This document shows positions 1-6,534 of a DNA stretch of 6,534 nt, piece after piece. Both the position numbers and the translations under genes were made by a program. Numbering within the stretch: position 1 is the stretch's first letter; each line of letters starts with the position of its first letter. This DNA is from Bacteroides sp. (GTDB lineage: Bacteria; Bacteroidota; Bacteroidia; Bacteroidales; GCA-2748055), in NCBI GenBank assembly GCA_011048475.1, contig DSDZ01000448.1:1-6534 (forward strand). Direction: 5' to 3'. The notes under the pieces are model-generated. The model had not been told where the DNA came from and ran no database searches. It was given only the letters and a program-made list of their open reading frames with translations.

Positions 1-1
1 C

Positions 2-2953
2 AACTACATGGAGGGGCTCGAACTGTATGAAAAGGAGAAATACGGTGCGGCCAGGCATATCTTCGAAGCGCTGCTTGAAGCCACGGAAGGATCCCGGTCG
101 GAGATCCGTTCGGAAGCTGCTTTCTACCTGGCCATGTGTGCCGTTGAACTGCGCAATGATGATTCCGAGCACCTGGTTTTTTCCTTCATTACGGAGTATC
201 CCGAAAGTCCCCACGTGGATGAAGCGGCTTTCCGGCTGGCCGATTATTTCTATGACAAGAACAGCTGGGCCAGATGCATCTCGTGGTACGACCGGGTGGA
301 CAGGTTCTCCCTGAACCGCAGCGAACTGTCCGAGTACCATTTCAAGAAGGGTTTCGCCCATTACCAGCGGAATGATTTCGAGCAGGCCAGGGTCAATTTC
401 TATGAAATTCTGGATGTGGCGTCTTCCTACACCGCCCCGGCCACCTATTATTACTCACACATCCATTACACCGAAGGAAATTACGAAACTGCCCTCATGG
501 GATTCCGGAGGATCGTGGATGATCCGCTCTTTTCCAACATTGCCCCCTACTACATCGCCCAGATCCTCTACATGCAGAAAAAATATGATGAGGTCATCCG
601 GTTCGCCCCTCCGCTGATGGAGGGAGTTTCCGAAAAAAGGCTGGGGGAAATGGCAAAGATCATCGGGGAATCATATTTCATGCTGGAAGCCTATGAAGAG
701 GCGATCCCGTACCTGGAGACTTACCGGGAAAACAGCGGGGGAACAACCATCCATGACCGTTACCAGCTGGCATTTGCCTATTACATGAGCGGGGAATATG
801 ACCAGGCCCGGGAACTTTTCGAGCAGATCAGCTACCGGAAAACGGAAATCGCCCAGAGCGCTCTGTACCACCTGGCGGACTGCTACCTGCATCTGGGGGA
901 CAAGAACAAGGCGCGCATTGCCTTCTCCCAGGCGTCGAAAATGGATTTCGACCTGCGCATTCAGCAGGATGCCATGTTCAATTATGCCAAGGTCACCTAT
1001 GAGCTGTCTTACAACCCGTTCAATGAGGCGATCAGGGCGTTCGAGGAATACATCAGGCTTTACCCGGCAGCCGACAACACCGATGAGGCTTACAATTACC
1101 TTGTAAACGCCTACCTGAGCACCCGCAACTACAGTATGGCGCTGGTTTCCCTGGAAAAGATCCGCGAGAAGGGTCCGGAGATCGAAAAAGCGTATCAGAA
1201 GGTGGCATTTTACAGGGGGCTCGAACTGTATAAAAACCTGAGGTTTACCGAGGCGGTAGAGGTCTTTGAGAAATCCCTGAAATATGCCCGGTATGATCCC
1301 GTGATCGCAGCGCGGACCTACTACTGGCTGGGCGAGGCCGCCTACCGGTCCGGCGATCTCCGGACGGCACAGCTTTACTATGGGGAATTTTTGAGTGACG
1401 GGAACGCCTCCAGGCAGGAAGAGTATCCCTTGTGCCACTACAGCATGGGGTACATCTTTTTTGATGAGGCTGACTACGACGATGCGGTGACATGGTTCAA
1501 CCGGTACATCAGGCTGGAACAGGACCGGAAGGCAGCCACCCTGTCGGATGCCTATAACCGGGTGGCCGATTGTTATTTCGTGAATAAGAGCTACGCGCAG
1601 GCCATGGAGTATTACGACCTTTCCATCGGGTCGGGCCAGGCGGACACCGATTATGCCCTGTTCCAGAAAGGATTCACCCTGGGTTTACTGGACAGGCCGC
1701 AGGAGAAAGTGGAGGTGCTTACCAGGCTGACCAGGGAGCTTCCGGAGTCCAATTTCGTGGATGATGCACTGTTTGAGATCGGAAGAAGCTATGTGACACT
1801 GAACGACCCGGTGAGGGCACAACAATACTACCAGAGCCTGCTAAACGGCCATCCCAATTCAAGCTATGCCAGCAAGGCCATGAACCAGATGGGACTGATC
1901 TTTTACAACCAGGGAGATTATGAAAGGGCACTTGAGTATTACGAGCAGGTGGCGACCACCTACCCGGGAACCCCTGAGGCGGACAATGCCCTGACCAGCA
2001 TCAAGAACATCTATGTCCGGAGGGACAATGTGGACGGATACCTTACATTTGTGAACAGGCTCGGAAGGGACATCACCAGGCGGGAACAGGACTCCCTCAC
2101 CTATACGGCAGCCGAAATGGTATACATGCGGGGCAACTGTGAAGCGACCGTGCGCGCATTCAAGGATTACCTTGACGCTTTTCCCCGGGGAAGGTTCCTG
2201 CTAAACGCCCATTACTACAAGGCGGACTGCCAGCTGAAACTGCAGCAGAACGAGGAAGCCCTGGAGTCACTGGATTACATCATCGGCCATTCCAGGAACA
2301 TGTTCACCGAACCCGCCCTGGAAGCCGCGGCAAAGATCAACTTCGGGCAGCAGAACTATCACAGGGCCATTGAGAATTACCTGACCATGCTCGAGGTGGC
2401 CGAAAAGAAGAACAACATCCAGGATGCACGGATCGGCCTGATGCGCTGCTACTTTGAGCTGGGCGAGCATGGCAGTGCCATCGAAGCGGCCCGGGAAGTG
2501 CTTGCACTCGACAAGCTTCAGGAGGAGATCCGGAGGGAAGCCAACTTCTGCATTGCCAAGTCATTCTACGCGCTCAATGAGATGGATTTCGCCTATGATC
2601 ATTTCAGAAAGGTGGCCCATGAAGTCAACAGCAGGGAGGGTGCGGAATCCAAGTACCGGATCATCGAGATCCTTTACGAAAGGGGCGAAATGGATGAGGC
2701 GGAAGAGGAGGTGTACGAATTCATAGAGATGAACACACCTCACCAGTACTGGATGGGCATGGCATTTCTTACCCTGTCGGATATCTACCTTGCCAAGGGG
2801 GACGAATTCTCGGCGATCAATTCACTGCAGAGCCTGATCGATTATTACACCATTCCCGATGACGGGATCATCGCAAATGCAAAACAAAGGAAGGCGGCTC
2901 TGACAGAACAGGCTGAAAGCGATATCGTTCCGGGGCCGGATAATCCCCGGTAA
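2..2953 (+). CDS. Long TPR-repeat protein, 5' partial (probable periplasmic scaffold)
   Basis: This gene encodes a tetratricopeptide-repeat solenoid, a protein-protein interaction scaffold. The frame is open to the left edge: the two codons before the ATG at 8 read N-Y, and the residues after it (GLELYEKEKYGAARHIFEALL) already form a TPR helix pair. The real start and any signal peptide therefore lie upstream. TPR helix pairs fill almost the whole length; clear ones lie near residues 525-555 and 625-660, counted from that ATG. Linkers of the type Y/F/L/H-P followed by small residues and then A recur near residues 64, 352, 579, 616, 652 and 726. Such linkers are typical of BamD and YbgF/CpoB-type envelope TPR proteins. 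No enzymatic domain is visible, and the last 14 or so residues are a polar tail. It lies 7 nt before the barrel gene, suggesting a shared envelope function. TPR identity is firm; periplasmic location and partner are inferred. Confidence 0.9.
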   Translation, partial: NYMEGLELYEKEKYGAARHIFEALLEATEGSRSEIRSEAAFYLAMCAVELRNDDSEHLVFSFITEYPESPHVDEAAFRLADYFYDKNSWARCISWYDRVDRFSLNRSELSEYHFKKGFAHYQRNDFEQARVNFYEILDVASSYTAPATYYYSHIHYTEGNYETALMGFRRIVDDPLFSNIAPYYIAQILYMQKKYDEVIRFAPPLMEGVSEKRLGEMAKIIGESYFMLEAYEEAIPYLETYRENSGGTTIHDRYQLAFAYYMSGEYDQARELFEQISYRKTEIAQSALYHLADCYLHLGDKNKARIAFSQASKMDFDLRIQQDAMFNYAKVTYELSYNPFNEAIRAFEEYIRLYPAADNTDEAYNYLVNAYLSTRNYSMALVSLEKIREKGPEIEKAYQKVAFYRGLELYKNLRFTEAVEVFEKSLKYARYDPVIAARTYYWLGEAAYRSGDLRTAQLYYGEFLSDGNASRQEEYPLCHYSMGYIFFDEADYDDAVTWFNRYIRLEQDRKAATLSDAYNRVADCYFVNKSYAQAMEYYDLSIGSGQADTDYALFQKGFTLGLLDRPQEKVEVLTRLTRELPESNFVDDALFEIGRSYVTLNDPVRAQQYYQSLLNGHPNSSYASKAMNQMGLIFYNQGDYERALEYYEQVATTYPGTPEADNALTSIKNIYVRRDNVDGYLTFVNRLGRDITRREQDSLTYTAAEMVYMRGNCEATVRAFKDYLDAFPRGRFLLNAHYYKADCQLKLQQNEEALESLDYIIGHSRNMFTEPALEAAAKINFGQQNYHRAIENYLTMLEVAEKKNNIQDARIGLMRCYFELGEHGSAIEAAREVLALDKLQEEIRREANFCIAKSFYALNEMDFAYDHFRKVAHEVNSREGAESKYRIIEILYERGEMDEAEEEVYEFIEMNTPHQYWMGMAFLTLSDIYLAKGDEFSAINSLQSLIDYYTIPDDGIIANAKQRKAALTEQAESDIVPGPDNPR
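13..28 (+). repeat. 16-nt direct repeat, copy 1 (encodes G-L-E-L-Y)
   Basis: The string GGGGCTCGAACTGTAT occurs here and again at 1216-1231, in the same reading frame of the TPR gene. In both copies it opens a TPR helix with the peptide G-L-E-L-Y, using identical codons. It may be a trace of internal duplication, or chance reuse of a favoured motif. Confidence 0.6.
1216..1231 (+). repeat. 16-nt direct repeat, copy 2 (encodes G-L-E-L-Y)
   Basis: This is the second identical copy of the string at 13-28, about 1.2 kb downstream and in frame. The flanking residues differ (EKEKYGAARHIFEALL in copy 1, KNLRFTEAVEVFEKSL here) but share the spacing of A and F typical of a TPR, so the two regions are equivalent solenoid positions. 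Confidence 0.6.
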
Positions 2954-2960
2954 AGCCAGT

Positions 2961-4643
2961 ATGAACCAGATGCATATGAAATATTTCGTTTCCGTGCTGC
3001 TGATTGCAGCCTTCAGTGTCCTGGTCCCGCTCAGCCTGAGCGGCCAGCAGGAGGAGGTCCGGGTGGTGAAACCTTACACCCCCACCCTGTCGGGTGCCGA
3101 AAAGATCCAGCTTCTTCCCAGTCTGGATGAAGAGGTGGCCTTCGAGTCGCCCGGTTTCACCTACCAACTTTTCCCGAAACGCTATGATAGTGAGTTCAGG
3201 GTGGAACCCATCAGTGCTGCAAGAATGGTGCAGGCTCCGTTGAAGAAGCTCTACAAGAGCCAGCTTACAATGGGACTGGGGAATTACCTGACCCCGCTGG
3301 CCGAGCTGAATATCAGTCAGCTCAGGTCACGCAGGGGAACATTCGGCCTGAATTTGAAGCACCATTCCATGAACGGGAAGGTGAAGCTGGATACGGAGCC
3401 CGAAAAACTGAAGGCCGCGGCAGGTTTTAACGAGAACATGGGGGAGGTTTTCGGCAACAGGTTTCTTCGGAACGCGGTGTTTGAATATAAAGCCGGGGCC
3501 AGTTACAATTCATACGTGCATTACGGGGTTGATCCGGATCTGGATACGGTGCTCGCAAGGGAAGATGCATTGCATCCCTACTTCACCGCGGCAGGAGCGA
3601 TCGGGTTGCACTCCATGCATGCGGATTCCCTGCATTTCAATTATAACACCGGTCTCGGATACCACTATTTCACCCACCGGTTCGACATGGCCGAGCACGC
3701 GGGCACGTTTGATTTCACCTTCGACAGAAGCCTGAGGGCCATTGATATCGCAGGCGATGCGGGATTTGAATATTACCACCATGAGGCATCCTGGGACACC
3801 CTTGTGGGGAACCAGGCCATCATCCGCCTCAATCCGCATGTGGCAAAAGGCTCAGCCGAATGGCGATTCACGGCAGGGGTGAATATCTATTCTGAGATCA
3901 CCGGCGGGGTTTTCACCCCCCATTTTTATCCCAGGGCCACCTTCCAGTTCAACATCGTCAGGGAGGTGATCGTTCCCTACTTAGGAGTGGAAGGGTACCT
4001 GGAGTCCAACAGCCTGCGGAAAACCGTGGAGGAGAATCCATATGTGGTGCCGGGACTTGCCATCGAGCCTGTCAACCACAAGCTGGTTGCCTATGCCGGT
4101 CTCAAGGGCCGCTTTTCGGATGCGCTGGCCTGGAACCTGAAGGGAAGCTATTCCATCATAGACAACCAGCACTATTTCGTGAATGACACCAGCACTGAGC
4201 TGAAGAACCAGTTCAGGGTCATCTACGACGACCTGACCATGGTCAATGTGCACGGGGAGTTCACAATCAGGCCCTCCGATCCGTGGAAGATCTTCCTGAA
4301 GGGCAATTATTACAGTTACCTGATGGTCAGGGAGGATCATCCCTGGCACCACCCCGATTTCGACCTCTCCCTCCAGGTCCGCTACAACCTGAGCGACAAA
4401 ATCCTGGTCAACAGCGGGATTTTCGCCATCGGACCCCGTTATTACAAGGTCTTTGAACCCGGAGAAGAACCGGGCAAACTTCCCCTCGCGGTGGATGCCA
4501 ACCTGGGCGTGGAGTACCGCTACAGCAACCTGCTCTCCTTCTGGGCCAACGTCAACAACCTGGCCGCCCAGAAATACTACCTGTACAACCAGTACCCCTC
4601 CTACAGGTTCAGGATCATGCTGGGGTTGAGTTATTCGCTTTAA
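2961..4643 (+). CDS. TonB-receptor-like outer-membrane beta-barrel protein without an evident plug
   Basis: The 560-residue product is predicted to be an outer-membrane beta-barrel. Residues 7-28 form a signal peptide (K, then a hydrophobic core, ending S-L-S-G before QQ). No lipobox cysteine is present, so signal peptidase I is expected. A V-V-K-P-Y-T-P motif follows at residues 35-41, then a G-L-G-N-Y segment at 105-109. From there to the end the chain alternates hydrophobic and polar residues and is rich in Y, F and N. The last 50 or so residues (GVEYRYSNLLSFWANVNNL, then QKYYLYNQYPSYRF) closely resemble the final strands of TonB-dependent receptors. The terminal residue is L rather than the usual F. 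I see no plug domain between signal peptide and barrel. ATGs at 2961, 2970 and 2976 are all possible starts; 2976 gives the most classical signal peptide. The gene starts 7 nt after the TPR gene and is probably co-transcribed with it. The transported substrate, if any, is unknown. Confidence 0.85.
   Translation: MNQMHMKYFVSVLLIAAFSVLVPLSLSGQQEEVRVVKPYTPTLSGAEKIQLLPSLDEEVAFESPGFTYQLFPKRYDSEFRVEPISAARMVQAPLKKLYKSQLTMGLGNYLTPLAELNISQLRSRRGTFGLNLKHHSMNGKVKLDTEPEKLKAAAGFNENMGEVFGNRFLRNAVFEYKAGASYNSYVHYGVDPDLDTVLAREDALHPYFTAAGAIGLHSMHADSLHFNYNTGLGYHYFTHRFDMAEHAGTFDFTFDRSLRAIDIAGDAGFEYYHHEASWDTLVGNQAIIRLNPHVAKGSAEWRFTAGVNIYSEITGGVFTPHFYPRATFQFNIVREVIVPYLGVEGYLESNSLRKTVEENPYVVPGLAIEPVNHKLVAYAGLKGRFSDALAWNLKGSYSIIDNQHYFVNDTSTELKNQFRVIYDDLTMVNVHGEFTIRPSDPWKIFLKGNYYSYLMVREDHPWHHPDFDLSLQVRYNLSDKILVNSGIFAIGPRYYKVFEPGEEPGKLPLAVDANLGVEYRYSNLLSFWANVNNLAAQKYYLYNQYPSYRFRIMLGLSYSL
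2976..3044 (+). other. Signal peptide coding segment of the barrel protein
   Basis: From the ATG at 2976 the sequence encodes M-K, a run of hydrophobic residues (YFVSVLLIAAFSVLVPL), then S-L-S-G before Q-Q. This is a type I signal peptide with probable cleavage after the G at residue 28 (numbered from 2961). The exact cleavage site is inferred. Confidence 0.7.
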
Positions 4644-4668
4644 TCCCTAACCCCCTAACTTTTCCACC
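4644..4668 (+). other. 25-nt spacer between envelope genes and the ATPase gene
   Basis: The spacer is C- and T-rich and contains a near-direct repeat (CCTAAC at 4646-4651, again at 4654-4659). It has no inverted repeat able to form a terminator hairpin and no purine-rich ribosome-binding site. The string TAACTTTT at 4656-4663 resembles the Bacteroidota -7 box (TAnnTTTG) at 7 of 8 positions, but no TTTG -33 box sits at a proper distance upstream. Read-through from the barrel gene is therefore plausible, and an internal promoter is only weakly supported. Confidence 0.4.
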
Positions 4669-5847
4669 ATGTACCTCCGTCAATTCTCCTTCCGTGAAAA
4701 TGCAGGAAAAAAAATCGAATGGCTGATCGATCAGGTGAGCCTTGGGGAGATCAACCTGGTGGTTGGCAAAAATGCCAGCGGCAAGACCAGGACACTGAAT
4801 GCGCTGACAGATTTGGTGGGGATGCTGCTGGGGAAGGGAACCAGTGCCGGGGGACCGGTTACATACAGGGTGCTTTTCCGCAACGGGGACAATGAGATGC
4901 GGTACGAACTGGAGTACGACCTGGACACCGTACACCTGGAGCGGATGTATGTGAATGATGAACTGGTGCTGGACAGGGGTGATGAAGGGAAGGGGAGGAT
5001 CAAGTATGAGGCCACACCCGGATCCATTTTCCTGGATTTCGGGATTCCCCACGAACAGCTGGCATGTTATGCCAAGAGAGACCGGCTCCAGCATCCTTTC
5101 ATTGAACGGCTCCACGACTGGGCCATCAACATGCGGAGGTTTGATTTCAGTGGTGAACTGGGAAAGAACCAGTATGCCCTGAAGTCTTCCTTTGAGGAAA
5201 AGGAACTCGACCTGGGCGTGACAAGGAATTCACTGGTGCCCATCGTATCGGTTGCCACCTCCCGGTATGACGCATTCAAGGAGCTGGTGCTGAAGGACAT
5301 GAGGGAGATTGACTACGAGCTGGAGGATTTCGGCATCATCCATTTTTCGGAGCCTTTCAGCAAGAGCAGCGAGGACAGGTATGCGGTGTATGTAACCGAG
5401 ACAGGACTGGAGAAACAGGTCACGCAGCGGGACATTTCCCAGGGCATGTTCAGGGCCTTCTCCGTACTCGTCCAGATCAACTATTACATCCTGTGCGGGA
5501 GGGAGGGACTGGTGATCATCGATGATATCGGGGAGGGCCTGGATTTCAAGCGTGCCACCCAGCTGGTGCAGCTTCTGATCGAAAAGGCAGCACAATCCTC
5601 CATCCAGCTGATCATGTCCACCAATGACTCCTTTATCATGAATGCGGTGGATATCAAGAACTGGGCGGTGCTTCAGCGTGAAGGGAACAAGATCAGCCTG
5701 TTCAACTACGAGAATTCCAGGGAGATCTTCGAGGAATTTAAATATACAGGGCTCAATAATTTCGATTTTTATGCAAGCGAATTTTTCAAATCCGGTTTCA
5801 GGGATGCTGACCTGGAGGATGAAAAAGACGGGGAACCGGAAGAATGA
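4669..5847 (+). CDS. AAA family ATPase (AAA_15/AAA_21, ABC/SMC-like), partner of TOPRIM-like protein
   Basis: This is a 392-residue ATP-binding protein with an ABC/SMC-type split nucleotide site. The N-terminus leads into a Walker A at residues 33-40 (GKNASGKT). An ABC-like signature (ISQGMFRAFSVL) starts at residue 256. The Walker B region is LVIIDD at 281-286, followed by I-G-E-G-L-D to 292. A switch-like segment, MSTNDSFIMN, lies at 316-325. Two positions are non-canonical: D286 where the catalytic Glu usually sits, and N319 where the switch His is expected. Residues 60-250 form the variable middle part; I see no long coiled coil and no nuclease motif. The C-terminus is acidic (DLEDEKDGEPEE). 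The stop codon overlaps the next start by 4 nt, so the two products are probably made together. In OLD and PARIS-type systems such ATPases sense infection and control a TOPRIM effector; that role here is inferred. The start at 4669 fits the usual short N-terminus before Walker A. Confidence 0.88.
   Translation: MYLRQFSFRENAGKKIEWLIDQVSLGEINLVVGKNASGKTRTLNALTDLVGMLLGKGTSAGGPVTYRVLFRNGDNEMRYELEYDLDTVHLERMYVNDELVLDRGDEGKGRIKYEATPGSIFLDFGIPHEQLACYAKRDRLQHPFIERLHDWAINMRRFDFSGELGKNQYALKSSFEEKELDLGVTRNSLVPIVSVATSRYDAFKELVLKDMREIDYELEDFGIIHFSEPFSKSSEDRYAVYVTETGLEKQVTQRDISQGMFRAFSVLVQINYYILCGREGLVIIDDIGEGLDFKRATQLVQLLIEKAAQSSIQLIMSTNDSFIMNAVDIKNWAVLQREGNKISLFNYENSREIFEEFKYTGLNNFDFYASEFFKSGFRDADLEDEKDGEPEE
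5844..5847 (+). other. ATGA start/stop overlap coupling ATPase and TOPRIM-like genes
   Basis: The ATG of the downstream gene (5844-5846) shares bases with the TGA stop of the ATPase (5845-5847). This arrangement usually reflects translational coupling and a fixed ratio of two interacting proteins. A purine-rich stretch (GGGGAACCGGAAGA, 5830-5843) lies just upstream and may help re-initiation. Confidence 0.85.
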
Positions 5848-6534
5848 GGAAGCTTGCCATTTTTGTAGAAGGTCTTACCGAGCAGATCCTTGTCAGGCGC
5901 CTGCTTGACTCAGTGATGGACAAACACCGGATCGCGGTACAGACCGTGAAGATCACGGGCGGTCACAATGTCAGGATGTCGTTCACCGTGATGAAGGCAG
6001 CACATGTGGATAACCTCACGGATTATTATGTGCTGATCTATGATTGCGGGGGTGAAAGCAATGTGAAGGGATACATGCTGGCACACCGGGAAAAGCTGGT
6101 CTCAAGCGGGTACAGCATGGTGATCGGACTGAGGGATGTGTATCCCAATTTCAGCAGGGAGGAGGTGGGGAAGCTGATGCGGGGACTGAACTACAAGCTT
6201 CCGCAGAAAAAAGCTCCCACACGTATTTACCTGGCTATTATGGAGATAGAGGCCTGGTTCCTGGGTGAGTACAGGCACCTGAAAAAAGTATCCAAATGGC
6301 TCACCCCTGCCTTCATCGAGAAGCACCTCGGCTTTAATCCCGCCACTGAGAACATGGAAGACCGGGATTTTCCGTGTCAGGATATGAAAGCGATCTACCG
6401 GCTGGTGGGACATGACTACACGAAGAAGCGGGACCGGCTGTACGCGGTGGTCAATAAACTGGACATGCACTATTTCACGCACGGACTGGCGGAAAAGATG
6501 CCCAGCCTGGGGAAATTCATTAAAGGCCTGGAAC
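5844..6534 (+). CDS. TOPRIM-like protein resembling DUF4276, 3' partial
   Basis: The frame stays open from the ATG at 5844 to the window edge, giving 230 complete codons with no stop. The N-terminus is a beta strand ending in an E-G-x-T-E motif (IFVEGLTEQ, residues 6-14), the typical first acidic motif of TOPRIM folds. A strand ending in I-Y-D-C-G-G (65-70) and another ending in G-L-R-D-V-Y-P (95-101) follow; either could hold the metal-binding DxD, but neither has the second Asp. An E-I-E-A-W-F motif at 134-139 matches the conserved E-x-E-A-W of DUF4276-like proteins. The last visible residues (MPSLGKFIKGLE) look like the usual S-F-x-x-F-x-x-x-L end of this family, so probably little is missing. 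The upstream partner is the ATPase. TOPRIM domains in OLD or PARIS-type partners act as nucleases, but activity here is unproven. The family call is from remembered motifs, not a search. Confidence 0.8.
   Translation, partial: MRKLAIFVEGLTEQILVRRLLDSVMDKHRIAVQTVKITGGHNVRMSFTVMKAAHVDNLTDYYVLIYDCGGESNVKGYMLAHREKLVSSGYSMVIGLRDVYPNFSREEVGKLMRGLNYKLPQKKAPTRIYLAIMEIEAWFLGEYRHLKKVSKWLTPAFIEKHLGFNPATENMEDRDFPCQDMKAIYRLVGHDYTKKRDRLYAVVNKLDMHYFTHGLAEKMPSLGKFIKGLE

Noticed and set aside
8..10. ATG at 8 as the true start of the TPR gene
   Set aside because: The frame is open to the window edge, the residues after this ATG are already inside a TPR helix, and no signal peptide follows, so it is more likely an internal Met.
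671..1438. A 255-codon open frame on the minus strand inside the TPR gene
   Set aside because: It lies entirely opposite a strongly coding TPR frame, its product has no recognisable domain, and its codon pattern is what the complement of a G+C-rich gene would give.
4656..4663. TAACTTTT as a Bacteroidota -7 promoter box for the ATPase gene
   Set aside because: It matches TAnnTTTG except at the last base, but no TTTG -33 element is at a suitable spacing, and transcription would begin almost at the ATG.
3510..5595. Several 100-170 codon minus-strand frames opposite the barrel and ATPase genes
   Set aside because: All are antisense shadows of genes with clear motifs. None has a recognisable domain or an intergenic start.
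6102..6482. A 126-codon minus-strand frame at the right end
   Set aside because: It is antisense to the TOPRIM-like gene, whose + frame is open to the edge and carries family motifs.
4669..6534. Calling the ATPase/TOPRIM pair PARIS or Gabija outright
   Set aside because: The second protein resembles DUF4276 more than DUF4435, and Gabija carries its ATPase and TOPRIM in one chain with a UvrD-like partner, which is not seen here.

Overview
The window suggests a member of the Bacteroidota, probably a Bacteroidales-like or marine relative with about 50-55% G+C judged by eye. The reasons are the gene content (a very long periplasmic-type TPR protein followed by a TonB-receptor-like outer-membrane barrel carrying a V-V-K-P-Y-T-P motif after its signal peptide) and the lack of a clear Shine-Dalgarno sequence before any start that can be examined. 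Everything real is on the + strand, tightly packed, with no RNA gene, mobile element, CRISPR array or long intergenic gap.

Layout. (1) Position 2-2953: a TPR-repeat protein of at least 983 residues, cut at its 5' end by the window edge. (2) Position 2961-4643, 7 nt downstream: a 560-residue exported outer-membrane beta-barrel protein. These two look like one envelope module and are probably co-transcribed. (3) Position 4669-5847, 25 nt downstream: a 392-residue ABC/SMC-type AAA ATPase of the AAA_15/AAA_21 sort. (4) Position 5844-6534, overlapping the ATPase by 4 nt (ATGA): a TOPRIM-like protein resembling DUF4276. It runs off the 3' edge and has at least 230 residues.

How they work together. 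Genes 1 and 2 probably act at the cell envelope, with the TPR solenoid a likely periplasmic scaffold for the barrel or its cargo; no specific substrate can be read from the sequence. Genes 3 and 4 form a separate, translationally coupled ATPase plus TOPRIM-like pair. Its architecture is reminiscent of OLD-family and PARIS-type anti-phage systems (ATPase sensor plus TOPRIM effector). The pair departs from consensus at the second Walker B acid, the switch histidine and the TOPRIM DxD motif. It is the part of the window most likely to be a poorly described system, but a defence role is inference from architecture only.
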